From: Patulibacter americanus DSM 16676
Lineage (GTDB): Bacteria > Actinomycetota > Thermoleophilia > Solirubrobacterales > Solirubrobacteraceae
DNA: 64,000 bases
Assembly: GCF_000420025.1 (NCBI RefSeq)
Contig: NZ_ATUD01000002.1
Location: forward strand, 248,001 to 312,000
Reading direction: 5' to 3'
Position numbers and translations under genes: made by a program. Positions 9,901-17,244 of the stretch are shown piece by piece. Position 1 is the stretch's first letter; each line of letters opens with the position of its first letter. Under the pieces are notes generated by a model, which was not told where the DNA came from, did not search any database, and saw nothing but the letters and a program-made list of their open reading frames with translations.

Positions 9901-12863
9901 CCGGCGAGGCCGGCAAGGCGAGCTCCGGGCCGAGCGTCGTGGCCAACGACACCGACATCGACGGCCCCGGCCCGATCACCGTGGACCCCGCGGCGTCGTC
10001 GGCGACGAGCTCCCAGGGCGGCACGGTGGGCTGGAACGCGGACGGCACGTTCGTCTACGTCCCGCCCACGGGCTACACCGGCACCGACACGCTGACCTAC
10101 CGCGCCACGGATGGCGACGCCGCCAGCAACGGCACGGTGAACGTCACCGTCGCCGAGCGCGTCTGGTACGTCCAGAACACGGCGACGGCGAACGGCACGG
10201 GCCGCTCGAGCGCCCCGTTCGACACCCTCGCCGAGGCCGATGCCGCGGCGGACGCGGCCAACGATCGGATCTACGTCTTCCGTGGCACGGGCGACACCAC
10301 CGGCCTGACCGGCGGCGTGTCGCTGCTCGACGGCCAGCGGCTGATCGGCGAGGCGCAGGACCTGCAGGTCGGCGCCGACGTGCTCTACGACAGCGCCCCT
10401 TCGCAGCGGCCCTCGGTCGCCGGCTCGGTGGCGGTCGAGGACGGCAACACCGTCACCGGCCTGGCCATCGACGGCGGAGGCGGGGCGGCGATCGCCGGCA
10501 ACGGCGACGCGGGCGGCACGCTCGCCGACCTGCAGCTGACGGCCGGGGCCGGTGGGACCGGCCTGGCGCTTTCGAGCACCACCGGCACGTGGAACGTCTC
10601 CGACACCACCGTGGTCGCGACGTCTTCGGGCGAGGGCATCACGCTCGCGAACGCGGGCACGGTCGCCTTCGCCTCGGCCGGGACGGTCAGCGTGAGCACC
10701 ACCAACGGCCGCGGTCTCACCGTCGCGGACACGTCGCTCTCCGGGACGATCGACAGCACCACCGTTCAGGCGTCGCCCACGACGGGCGTCTCGCTCACGA
10801 GCACGACGGGCTCGCTCGTCCTCGACGACCTCAACCTCACGACCACCGGTTCCGGGCTCCTGCTCAACGGCGCGATGGGCGTCACGGTGAACGCGTCCGG
10901 CGACGCCGACGTCACCTCGGCCGGCCCGGCCGTCGACCTGAGCAGCGACGCCGCAACGCCGCCGGTTCAGCCGAAGGTGGCGCTCGACCAGGTGACGTCG
11001 ACGGGCGGCGCGAACGGGATCCGCCTCTCGAACATCGGGACCGGGACCTTCACCGCCAACGGCGGCAGCCTCAGCGGGCACGTCACGGCCGAGGTCTCCG
11101 TGGCCGGCGGGTCCGGCGACGTGACCTACCCCGGCACCATCGGCAACGGCGCGGGCCTCAGCGCCCGGGTGCACAACCGGACCGGCGGCACGGTCACGCT
11201 GGCGGGCGCGATCAACGACACGGCGGACGCCGGCGGCGGCATCGCCTCGAGCGGGAGCTCCGGCGGCACGGTCCTGTTCTCCGGGGCGACGAAGACCCTC
11301 AACACCGGGGCCTCGAACGCCGTCGACCTGTCGCTGTCCGGCGCCGCGGCCGTGCGGTTCACGGGCGGCAGCCTCGACATCGACACGACGTCCGGCACGG
11401 GCCTGCGGGCCTCGGGCGGCGGGACGGTCGGCGTGACCGGCGCGGAGAACACGATCGCAGCGACGGCGGCCACGGCCCTCGACGTCAACGGCCCCGACAT
11501 CGCCACGGGGGACCTCACGTTCCGGTCCCTGAACTCGGCCGGCGCCGTGAACGGCGTGCGACTCGCCGACACCGGCACGGACGGCGGCCTGAACGTCACC
11601 GGCTCGCCGGTCGGGACGCCGGCCGTCGGCAGCGGCGGCACGGTGTCGGGCGCCTCGGGTGCGGGCTACGACCTCACGAACGCCAGGGACGTCCGGTTGG
11701 CGGGCGTCACGGTCCAGAACGGCCAGGACGACGGCATCCGGGGCACCGGGGTCAACGGGTTCGCTCTGACGGCGGGCTCGCAGATCCTCGCCAACGGCAA
11801 CGCGGACCAGGAGCGTGGCCTGGACTTCACCGAGCTCGCCGGCGTGGCGACGCTCACGGGCGCGACGGTGACCGGCAGCGCGGACGACAACATGGCCGTT
11901 GCGAACGACTCCGCGACGCTGTCGAACCTGACGGTGGACGGCGGCACGGTCGGCCTCAACGATGCGACCGACGTCGGCGAGGACGGGATCCGGCTGCAGA
12001 GCAACGGCACGGGAGCGTTGACCGCGACGATCCAGAACGTCACGTTCGACCGCAACCGCGGCGATCACGTCCAGGTCACCACGGACGGTTCGACCTCGGC
12101 GACGCAGAACGTGACGATCCAGAACAACACGCTCCGCGCCAACGGCAACCAGCCCAACACGCGGACGCTCGGCGGCGGGATCACCGTCAACGTGTCCGGC
12201 AGCGGCGCCACGACCGCCACCGTCTCCGGGAACGACATCGAGCGGGCGAACGATTCGGCCATCCTGGTCAACTCGCCCCTGGGGAGTTCCCGGACGGTGC
12301 GGGCGACCGTGCGGAACAACGTGATCGGGACCGCGGGTGAGGTCAACTCGGGCTCGTACTCCGGCGACGGCATCTTCGTGAACGGCCACGGGGCCTCGAT
12401 CATCAATGCGCTCATCCAGGGCAACGACGTCCGGCAGCACGGGGCCGTCGGAATCGACGTGCTCCAGAACGACGGCAACGGGACGGTCAACGCCACGGTC
12501 GTCGGCAACACGGTGGAGGAGACGGGCCCGGACGGGACGGGGGCGATCCGGGCGGTGATCGGCAGCGCCGCCGGGGACGTAGGCACGTCGTGCCTCGACA
12601 TCGGCTCTTCGTCCGACGCGGTGCGGAAGAACAAGGTCGCAGGGACCGCGCTGAACGGCGGATTCGACATCCGGCTACGCATGGCCGGTGACCCGGGCAG
12701 CACCGCGAACCTCGTGGGCTACGGCGGCGGCCCGTCGGACACCGGCGCAGTCGGCGCCTACCTGCAGGCCCGCAACAACCTGGGCGGCACGCCCACCGTG
12801 AGCGCCACGCAGCGGGTCGCCGGCATCGTGTTCGGGCCCGCGGCGTCCTGCCCGCAACCGTAG
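3996..12863 (+). CDS. Giant secreted multidomain surface protein
   Basis: The 2955-residue protein starts at the ATG at 3996, where a classical signal peptide (PTLAVVVGLVAALPAGASA) begins; the open frame upstream has no such signal. Domains in order are as follows. Residues about 240-440 look like a caspase/C25-like peptidase fold in which the usual His-Gly motif is YLGGGGY (315-321) and the usual Cys motif is DAPYSG (367-372), so catalytic His and Cys are missing. A Pro-rich linker spans about 491-513 and is followed by one cadherin-like domain. Ten repeats of about 134 residues follow (nt 5806-9822), each opening with N-D-A-P and containing YQAALRSV-type segments. One more Ig-like domain follows. 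From about residue 2054 a right-handed parallel beta-helix with many short GT/N-rich coils runs to the end. No LPXTG motif or C-terminal membrane anchor is seen. An adhesin or matrix protein is the likely role; the ligand is unknown. Confidence 0.85.
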   Translation: MPRSLRPVVPTLAVVVGLVAALPAGASADTSSSAAARKAVAALGVRKGTKPVVVFRQPRPVPARTAIGQAGASTAARADARPARERKLRRAGVTVTSAPVVTRTGSEAAWLFYADEAPYQAYQHRGRVVLVGQRTGRVTVTRALPWPPVIAGRLPVFLRSYEAYRAKRHRVFVRAYRLRGSAPTAKVRTDTFAGPLAAPLRDVVGALRSVSDAAPTARAADKPADPAAAAASKAAADALAAERSCAIRVSDTLGDFYDVGPVDRTRAELGTVFERLAGQNPGFRTARYRYLSGTTPAGFVARAVRNQGCKDVLLYLGGGGYADGAPAVNVGTRSGAGGRIEQQLVTATDVRAMLRAHRDVTFKVLIDAPYSGAFLPVLRGESNLVHFAASSGAGEGSFTALSDVTDAQGRPVPNAYNAGGHLEFTNRQLEGLKCFLSRPDEVAAAARAKAEGRTRSFFAWMLARSFALCAEGSLTDLIDGAPSPVIDVDGGIPPAPPKGPSGPPTPPVPPAPVNRAPSAVGTTLATTEDTAVSVTLAGADPDGDPLTPAVADTPTKGTLSGEGATRVYTPSADATGTDTFTFTVSDGRAGSAPATVTVRIDPENDAPRITPGAGTSTFTEGGAGVAVDPQVVLVDVDDDELQGATLAVGPGFAAGEDELQFADTATITGAYDAGTGVLALTGTATVADYQAAVRSVRFATSGANPSAAPREISIRATDGELQSTPAVRTVAVATVNDAPVLGGGGTTAAYTEDDATGVTVAPALTVADVDSPTLASATVRITGGLVAAEDRLTYADADGIAGNYDAATGVLTLTGSATLGQYRDALRRVRYRNVEGGDPSTATRTFSLAVNDGADADAVSNTVTTTATVAAVNDAPTVTAGGTTATFTEDTGPAAVDPGLIADDADDATLAGATVRVAGGADAPRDALALPTTPGLTSSYDAATSTLTITGTASTAAYQAALRSVTFATTGDDPSTARRAVRFTVTDGDLTSDVADAAVDVVAVNDAPVLGGGGNTVTFEEDNVTGVPLDPSLTVTDVDSATLESATVTITAGLVAGEDRLEYTDGDGIAGAYDAATGALTLSGTATKAEYQAALRRVRYRNTNTATPSDAVRTVQFRVNDGAASSNVSTATVTTVQVTPSNDPPTATPGGGTPTFTEGGTAVVVDPGLTLDDVDDTNLVGATVTVNAGFVAAEDRLAVSTDASGITASYASAAGVLTLSGSATVAQYQAVLRTVTYENVNGTNPSPTSRGVRIVVDDGDRTSVPATTTVAIQTVNDAPVLTTTAGLSAYVEDDDPVAVDPGLTVADIDHATLSGATVTLDAGQLTTPQGRLAFVGSGGITGVYDTLTGVLTLSGTASVANYQATLRSVTFEDPSDTPNTTNRLITFRVTDSANAASANATKGVSVTPTNDRPVTTAGGGSPVYTESGPAETVDPAVTVSDPDSPVLDSATVCLCMNFAQGEDELAYDQGTSTIAGTYDAATGTLTLTGSVSAAEYQAALRRVTYSNSSTQPSTAARRIDMRVSDGPLTSTAASTTLTIDPINTAPTLTGGDNTVAYTEDDPATVLNASLAVTDPDDTQLDGATVRITAGFAPAEDRLLFTNAGAISGSYDVSTGLLTLTGKDTLANYQAALRSVRYRNLNTTAPSTAPRTVGFVVDDGDDESAAATTTVTVAEEPDVPVVTPGTGNVSTFVEDGSPVLVDDTVTVTDVDSTVLSGATVSITTGFSSPQGDTLEFTNQNGIAGSYNTATGVLTLSGTSSVANYQAALRSVRFGNTSQAPTGSRTVTTIARDDTSTASAGVTHAVNLQGVNDAPTLGGPGALAYTENDPATSIAPAATLTDVDSATMSGARVRITTGLNPAEDVLSFADTGGITGSYDAATGTLTLSGAASTADYQAALRNVRYRNTSDAPSEDGRTVVFEATDSGTPGLTATSTSTVAVTAVNDAPTTVTDTDSAVGNTRLARGVAVPAGEAGKASSGPSVVANDTDIDGPGPITVDPAASSATSSQGGTVGWNADGTFVYVPPTGYTGTDTLTYRATDGDAASNGTVNVTVAERVWYVQNTATANGTGRSSAPFDTLAEADAAADAANDRIYVFRGTGDTTGLTGGVSLLDGQRLIGEAQDLQVGADVLYDSAPSQRPSVAGSVAVEDGNTVTGLAIDGGGGAAIAGNGDAGGTLADLQLTAGAGGTGLALSSTTGTWNVSDTTVVATSSGEGITLANAGTVAFASAGTVSVSTTNGRGLTVADTSLSGTIDSTTVQASPTTGVSLTSTTGSLVLDDLNLTTTGSGLLLNGAMGVTVNASGDADVTSAGPAVDLSSDAATPPVQPKVALDQVTSTGGANGIRLSNIGTGTFTANGGSLSGHVTAEVSVAGGSGDVTYPGTIGNGAGLSARVHNRTGGTVTLAGAINDTADAGGGIASSGSSGGTVLFSGATKTLNTGASNAVDLSLSGAAAVRFTGGSLDIDTTSGTGLRASGGGTVGVTGAENTIAATAATALDVNGPDIATGDLTFRSLNSAGAVNGVRLADTGTDGGLNVTGSPVGTPAVGSGGTVSGASGAGYDLTNARDVRLAGVTVQNGQDDGIRGTGVNGFALTAGSQILANGNADQERGLDFTELAGVATLTGATVTGSADDNMAVANDSATLSNLTVDGGTVGLNDATDVGEDGIRLQSNGTGALTATIQNVTFDRNRGDHVQVTTDGSTSATQNVTIQNNTLRANGNQPNTRTLGGGITVNVSGSGATTATVSGNDIERANDSAILVNSPLGSSRTVRATVRNNVIGTAGEVNSGSYSGDGIFVNGHGASIINALIQGNDVRQHGAVGIDVLQNDGNGTVNATVVGNTVEETGPDGTGAIRAVIGSAAGDVGTSCLDIGSSSDAVRKNKVAGTALNGGFDIRLRMAGDPGSTANLVGYGGGPSDTGAVGAYLQARNNLGGTPTVSATQRVAGIVFGPAASCPQP
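5806..9822 (+). repeat. Ten tandem cadherin-like repeats within the giant protein gene
   Basis: Ten copies of an about 400-bp coding repeat start near 5806, 6202, 6613, 7006, 7420, 7819, 8224, 8623, 9019 and 9424. Each encodes a proline-marked linker (NDAP, NDPP, NDRP, NTAP or PDVP), a TEDD-type acidic strand, DVDS-type calcium-binding-like residues, GxYDAATGxLTLTGTAT and YQAALRSVRY. Copies differ at many positions, so the array is old rather than recently expanded. Repeat 7 is odd: it carries Cys-Leu-Cys at residues 1453-1455, where the other copies have aliphatic residues. Confidence 0.9.
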
Positions 12864-12866
12864 GAC

Positions 12867-12907
12867 GCCGACGGCGGGGACACGCGGCGGACGCGCCCGC
12901 CGTCGGC
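12867..12907. terminator. Long hairpin between convergent genes
   Basis: Perfect 12-bp arms (12867-12878 GCCGACGGCGGG and 12896-12907 CCCGCCGTCGGC) enclose a 17-nt loop. They sit just after the giant gene's stop at 12863 and before the end of the convergent VOC gene at 12928. There is no T-tract on either side. A bidirectional terminator or mRNA 3'-protecting hairpin is the likely role. Confidence 0.6.
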
Positions 12908-12927
12908 CGCGGTGCCCGTGGTGGCCC

Positions 12928-13401
12928 TCAGCCGTCGGCCGCCGTCTCCAGCGCCGCGATGTCGAGCTTGCGCATCGTGAACATCGCGGCCATGGCCCGC
13001 TGCGCCCGCGCCGGGTCGGAGTCGTTCAGGAGCTCCTCCCACCCCGCGGGTACCACCTGCCACGAGACGCCGAAGCGGTCGGTCAGCCAGCCGCACTGGC
13101 CCTCCTTGCCGCCGTCGGCGGTGAGCGCCGCCCAGTAGCGGTCGACCTCGTCCTGGTCGCGGCAGGGGATCTCGAGCGAGATCGCCTCGGAGTGCGGGAA
13201 CTCGGGGCCGCCGTCGATGGCCACGAAGGCCATCCCGTCGAGCTCGAACGTGACGGTCATGACGGTGCCCTCCTCGCGCGGGGCGTTCGGGCCGTAGCGC
13301 GTGACGGCGGTGACGCGGGAGTTGGGGAAGATCCCGCAGTAGAACGCGGCGGCCTCCTCCGACTCGCGGTCGAACCAGAGGTTGGGCCTGATGGTGGGCA
13401 T
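12928..13401 (-). CDS. VOC superfamily protein (PhnB-like, 3-demethylubiquinone methyltransferase-type fold)
   Basis: The 157-residue protein opens with IRPNLWFDRESEEAAAFYCGIFPNSRV and continues with RYGPNAPREEGTVMTVTFELDGMAFVAIDGGPEFPHSEAISLEIPCRDQDEVDRYWAAL. It ends with GWLTDRFGVSWQVVPAGWEELL and AMAAMFTMRKLDIAALE. This is the PhnB-like branch of the vicinal oxygen chelate superfamily, annotated as 3-demethylubiquinone-9 3-methyltransferase-domain proteins in many actinobacteria, though no methyltransferase activity is evident. The start is the ATG at 13401, preceded by a GAGAGGA Shine-Dalgarno. The frame is open to 13518, but the fold begins at the chosen ATG. The Shine-Dalgarno lies inside a strong hairpin (13406-13441), suggesting translational control. 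Substrate unknown. Confidence 0.85.
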   Translation of the reverse strand: MPTIRPNLWFDRESEEAAAFYCGIFPNSRVTAVTRYGPNAPREEGTVMTVTFELDGMAFVAIDGGPEFPHSEAISLEIPCRDQDEVDRYWAALTADGGKEGQCGWLTDRFGVSWQVVPAGWEELLNDSDPARAQRAMAAMFTMRKLDIAALETAADG

Positions 13402-13405
13402 GGTG

Positions 13406-13441
13406 CGGTCCTCTCGAGGGGTGCGTACGTCGAGAGGACCG
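13406..13441 (-). promoter_or_regulatory. Hairpin overlapping the Shine-Dalgarno of the VOC gene
   Basis: Perfect 12-bp arms (13406-13417 CGGTCCTCTCGA and 13430-13441 TCGAGAGGACCG) are separated by 12 nt. Read on the minus strand, the 3' arm contains the ribosome-binding sequence GAGAGGA, and only CACC separates the stem from the ATG. If folded in mRNA it would hide the ribosome-binding site; as DNA it could be an operator palindrome. Which applies cannot be told from sequence. Confidence 0.6.
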
Positions 13442-13563
13442 CCGGACCGACGGGAACTCATCGGTGGGCCGCCAGACCCCGGCCGGGAACCTGCGTCTCC
13501 GGGCCGGAGCTGTGTCATCGCCCGGGAGGGCCGGCGCTCCCCGCGCCGGCCGGGCCGGGTGGC

Positions 13564-14412
13564 CTAGAAGAAGTGGTCCTGGCCCTGCTGCTGGACCGCG
13601 GTCTGGAACGCGTCGGCCGCCTTGAAGCAGAGGCCCCGCTGGAGGGCCTCGACGTACTCGCGGTCGAAGATCTCCTCGCACTGGTGGTCCATGTTGCTGC
13701 CGAAGCGCGTGTCGATGGACGCCCGGCGGGACTCCGTCGGGTCCAGCTTCAGGCCGTCGGAGTTGGACCCGTAGTTGCGGTAGCCGAAGTCGTGACGGTC
13801 GCAGGACTTCTGGAACAGGCCGGCGTAGTACGACACGGGCTTGCCGCGCAGCCACCCGCCGGCGCCGACCTCGATCTCGAGGATCGCCTTCGGCACGCTG
13901 CAGCCGTTCTTGTCCCAGATGATCTTGCCCCTGAACTTGTTGTAGTACCGCCCGTACCGCGGGCCGTAGACCTGCTCGTAGGCGACCTTCTCGACGATGC
14001 GGGCGAGCTTGGCGCGGCTCGGGCCCTTCGGCTTCGGGGGCGCCTGATCGCACCGGGGGACGCCCGGGATGAACCCGTCGGTGTAGGTCTTGAGGTGCGC
14101 GTCGGGCACGTAGAGTCCCCGCACCCGCGTCCAGACCGTGGAGCCGTAGGCCGCCTCGCCGGTGGTCTGGCACTCGATCCGCACCCACTGGCCCTGCTTG
14201 ACGTGGTCGACCTTCGCGCGGGGCTCGAGCTTGGGGGCGGCGCGGCCGTCGAGGTTCGTCTGGACGAGGTAGCGGTTCGCAGCCTGCCACGGCCCGGGGG
14301 CGGTGACCCTGGCGGCCGACGCGGCGGCGGGCGGCAGCGTGGCGGCGGCGGTGACGGCCAGGCCGACGACGGCCAGGCGACGGAGGGTGGACGGGGACGG
14401 GGAGGGGGACAT
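13564..14412 (-). CDS. Secreted prokaryotic phospholipase A2
   Basis: The 282-residue preprotein has a signal peptide (RRLAVVGLAVTAAATLPPAAASAA). The first about 110 mature residues form a small SH3-like domain (WVRIECQTTGEAAYGSTVWTRVRGLYVPDAHL). The C-terminal about 130 residues carry the diagnostic motif KSCDRHDFGYRNYG, with the His-Asp catalytic pair and a disulfide Cys, as in the prokaryotic phospholipase A2 family known from Streptomyces. Further cysteines (CSVPKAIL, HQCEEIF, GLCFKAAD) would complete the disulfides. The enzyme should hydrolyse the sn-2 ester of glycerophospholipids outside the cell with calcium. The added SH3-like domain could bind cell wall and is not part of the minimal family. 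It stands alone between genes of unrelated function. Confidence 0.9.
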   Translation of the reverse strand: MSPSPSPSTLRRLAVVGLAVTAAATLPPAAASAARVTAPGPWQAANRYLVQTNLDGRAAPKLEPRAKVDHVKQGQWVRIECQTTGEAAYGSTVWTRVRGLYVPDAHLKTYTDGFIPGVPRCDQAPPKPKGPSRAKLARIVEKVAYEQVYGPRYGRYYNKFRGKIIWDKNGCSVPKAILEIEVGAGGWLRGKPVSYYAGLFQKSCDRHDFGYRNYGSNSDGLKLDPTESRRASIDTRFGSNMDHQCEEIFDREYVEALQRGLCFKAADAFQTAVQQQGQDHFF

Positions 14413-14613
14413 CTCGGCTCGCTCGGGTGGGGGGGTACGGGGTACGCCGCGACCTTTCCACCGCTGTGGCCTCGCGCCGAGGGCGCTCTCACGAGCTTCT
14501 CAGCGCTCGTGAGGCGACCATGAGAACGCCACGCGCCGCCGTGTTGACGACCGGCCCTCCGCGCTGACCGATCCCTCCGCGCCGCCGGCCCGGCTGTCGG
14601 GCCGGGCCGACCT

Positions 14614-17196
14614 TCAGTCCGTGTGGCTCGCCGGCCCGAAGGACAGCGTGCGGATGACCGGCTCGCCCGCGGCGTCCGAGGCGTCGAGGTCGACCTCGGC
14701 CACGAACTGGAAGTCGTGGTTGCCCTCCGGGTCGTCGACGAGCTGGCGCACGCGCCAGCGGCGATGTCCCTCGCCCGCCGACGGCGGGTCCTTGTCGATC
14801 AGGAGCAGCGCGGGGGAGCGGGCGGCCGGGCCGGCGTTCAGCTCGTCGTACTCGTCCCAGTACGCGTCGAGCGCGTCGCGCCAGGCGGGGGCGCGCATCG
14901 CGATCTTGCCCGGCGGGTCCGACAGCGCGGCCGCCGCGGCGTCGAGCGACGCGAGCTCGTCGGCCCGGTCCCGCGACGCGAGGCGGACCTTGAGGAACAT
15001 CGCGTTGCGGATCATCACCGCGAAGTTCTTCGCGTTGCCCGTGATGGGCCGCGGCGGGGGCGGCGGCGCGCCGGCGGCGGCCGCGGCCGAGGCGGCGTCG
15101 ACGGCCTCGGGGTCCGTCAGGGCCTCCCACTCGTCCAGCAGGCTCGAGTCCGTCTGCCGCACCGTTTCGCCGAGCCACTCGATGATCTCCTCGAGCTCGG
15201 GCGTCTTGACCGCCTCCGGCACCGTCTGGCGCAGCGCCCGGTAGGCGTTGGAGAGGTAGCGCAGGAGCAGGCCCTCGGAGCGCATCACGCCGTAGTGGGC
15301 GACGAACTCCGTGAACGTGCGGCCCCACTCGTACATGTCGCGCACGACGGCCTTCGGCGACAGGTCGCTCTCGCGCACCCACGGGTGGGTCTCGCGGTAC
15401 GTCCGCAGCGCGTCGAGGAGCGGCTCGCCGAGCGGCTTGGGGTACGTGACCTGCTCGAGCAGCTCCATCCGCTCGTCGTACTCGATGCCCTGCGCCTTCA
15501 TCTCGGCGATCGCCTCGCCGCGCTCCTTGTTGGCCTGCGCCATGAGCACGGGGAAGGGGTCGTCGAGGATCGCCTCGATGACGGAGAGGACGTCGAGGGC
15601 ATAGGTCTCGGCCTCGGGGTTCAGCAGCTCGAACGCCACGAGCGCGAAGGACGCCAGCGGCTGGTTCAGCGCGAAGTTCTCCTGCAGCTCGACCGCCAGG
15701 CGCAGCGTGCGGCCGTGCTCGTCGGGCTCGTCCATCCACTGCAGCACCCCGGCCTCGACGAGCTCGTCGCCGAGGGTCTGGGCCTGCTCCGCCAGCCGCA
15801 TCCGGCCGGCGTCGTCCTCGTGGTTCTCCTCCATCAGCGCCCGCATCGTCACGACGGGGTCGGCGGGCTGGTTGACGACGTTGAGCAGCATCGCGTGGTC
15901 CACCCGCATGCGGGAGACGAGGGCCTCGGGCGTCGCGTGCTTCAGCCGCTCGAACGTCTCCTCCGTCCACTGCACGGCGCCGTCCTGCGGCTTCTTCGTC
16001 TGGACCTTCCGGCGCTTCTTCGGGTCGTCGCCGGCCTTCGCCAGCGCGCGCTGGCGGTCGATGACGTGCTCCGGGGCCTGCACGACGACGTAGCCCGCGG
16101 TGTCGAACCCTGCGCGGCCGGCGCGGCCGGCGATCTGATGAAACTCGCGGGCCTTGAGCAGGCGGTGCTTCGTGCCGTCGTACTTGGCCAGCGCGGTGAA
16201 GACGACGGTGCGGATCGGCACGTTGATGCCGACGCCGAGCGTGTCGGTGCCGCAGATGACCTTGAGCAGCCCGGTCTGGGCGAGCTGCTCGACGAGCCGC
16301 CGGTAGCGGGGCAGCATGCCGGCGTGGTGCACGCCGATGCCCGAGCGCACGAGCTTGGAGAGCGTCTTGCCGAACCCGGCGGTGAACCGGAACGCGCCGA
16401 TCGCCTCGGCGATCGCCTCGCGCTCGGCCTTCGAGACGAGCTTGGCCGACATGAGCGACTGCGCGCGCTCCATCGCCGAGGCCTGCGTGAAGTGCACGAC
16501 GTAGAGCGGCGCCCGGTCCGCCTTGACCTGCTCCTCGAGCAGCTCGTGCAGCGGCTCGACGGACCAGTCGTAGTGCAGCGGAACGGGCCGCTCGGCCTGG
16601 TCGATCAGCGCGGTCTCACGGCCCGTGCGGCGGGTGAGGTCGTCCGAGATCCGGGAGACGTCGCCGAGGGTGGCCGACATGAGCAGGAACTGCGCCTGGG
16701 GGAGCGAGAGCAGCGGCACCTGCCACGCCCAGCCGCGCTGCCCGTCGGCGTAGTAGTGGAACTCGTCCATCACGACCTGGCCGACGTCGGCCTTCGCCCC
16801 CTGCCGCAGCGCGATGTTCGCCAGCACCTCGGCCGTGCAGCAGATGATCGGCGCGTCGTCGTTGACGGCCGCGTCGCCGGTCAGCATGCCGACGTTCTCC
16901 GCCCCGAAGATCGCGCAGAGGGCGAAGAACTTCTCGGAGACGAGCGCCTTGATCGGCGCGGTGTAGAACGTGACGCGCCCCTCGGCCAGCGCCGCGAAGT
17001 GCGCGGCGATCGCGACCATCGACTTGCCCGAACCCGTCGGCGTGGCGAGCACGACGTTGTTGCCGGAGAAGAGCTCGATCGCGGCCTCCTCCTGGTGCGG
17101 GTAGAGGTTCAGTCCCTCGTGGGCCGCCCAGTCGGTGAAGGCCTCGTAGAGCGCGTCGGGGGACGGGTCGGACGGGAGGGCGGAGACGAGCTTCAT
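14614..17196 (-). CDS. Ski2-like DEAD/DEAH-box helicase with DUF3516 C-terminal region
   Basis: This 860-residue superfamily 2 helicase has Walker A ATPTGSGKS at residues 51-59, the DEFHYYADGQRGWAW Walker B segment and SATLGD motif III. The second RecA domain has GIGVHHAGMLPRYRR, CGTDTLGVGINVPIRTVVFT and QIAGRAGRAGFD (motif VI). Residues from about 390 onward correspond to the long DUF3516 region that follows this helicase core in actinobacterial proteins; an Ala/Pro-rich linker lies near residues 690-705. An ATP-driven 3'-5' RNA unwinding or RNA decay role is expected by analogy with Ski2/Mtr4, but the substrate of the bacterial family is not established. It is a single gene with its own stop close to the next gene's region. 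Confidence 0.9.
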   Translation of the reverse strand: MKLVSALPSDPSPDALYEAFTDWAAHEGLNLYPHQEEAAIELFSGNNVVLATPTGSGKSMVAIAAHFAALAEGRVTFYTAPIKALVSEKFFALCAIFGAENVGMLTGDAAVNDDAPIICCTAEVLANIALRQGAKADVGQVVMDEFHYYADGQRGWAWQVPLLSLPQAQFLLMSATLGDVSRISDDLTRRTGRETALIDQAERPVPLHYDWSVEPLHELLEEQVKADRAPLYVVHFTQASAMERAQSLMSAKLVSKAEREAIAEAIGAFRFTAGFGKTLSKLVRSGIGVHHAGMLPRYRRLVEQLAQTGLLKVICGTDTLGVGINVPIRTVVFTALAKYDGTKHRLLKAREFHQIAGRAGRAGFDTAGYVVVQAPEHVIDRQRALAKAGDDPKKRRKVQTKKPQDGAVQWTEETFERLKHATPEALVSRMRVDHAMLLNVVNQPADPVVTMRALMEENHEDDAGRMRLAEQAQTLGDELVEAGVLQWMDEPDEHGRTLRLAVELQENFALNQPLASFALVAFELLNPEAETYALDVLSVIEAILDDPFPVLMAQANKERGEAIAEMKAQGIEYDERMELLEQVTYPKPLGEPLLDALRTYRETHPWVRESDLSPKAVVRDMYEWGRTFTEFVAHYGVMRSEGLLLRYLSNAYRALRQTVPEAVKTPELEEIIEWLGETVRQTDSSLLDEWEALTDPEAVDAASAAAAAGAPPPPPRPITGNAKNFAVMIRNAMFLKVRLASRDRADELASLDAAAAALSDPPGKIAMRAPAWRDALDAYWDEYDELNAGPAARSPALLLIDKDPPSAGEGHRRWRVRQLVDDPEGNHDFQFVAEVDLDASDAAGEPVIRTLSFGPASHTD

Positions 17197-17244
17197 GGGA
17201 CCGGGGGGACGGTATCGGTCAGCGGCCCGCCGGCCCGCGGCGCG

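Noticed and set aside
3735..12440. Uninterrupted 2901-residue reading frame opposite the giant surface-protein gene
   Set aside because: It mirrors the strong codon bias of the plus-strand gene. The protein is Arg/Gly/Val/Asp noise with no domain, while the plus frame has a signal peptide and repeats.
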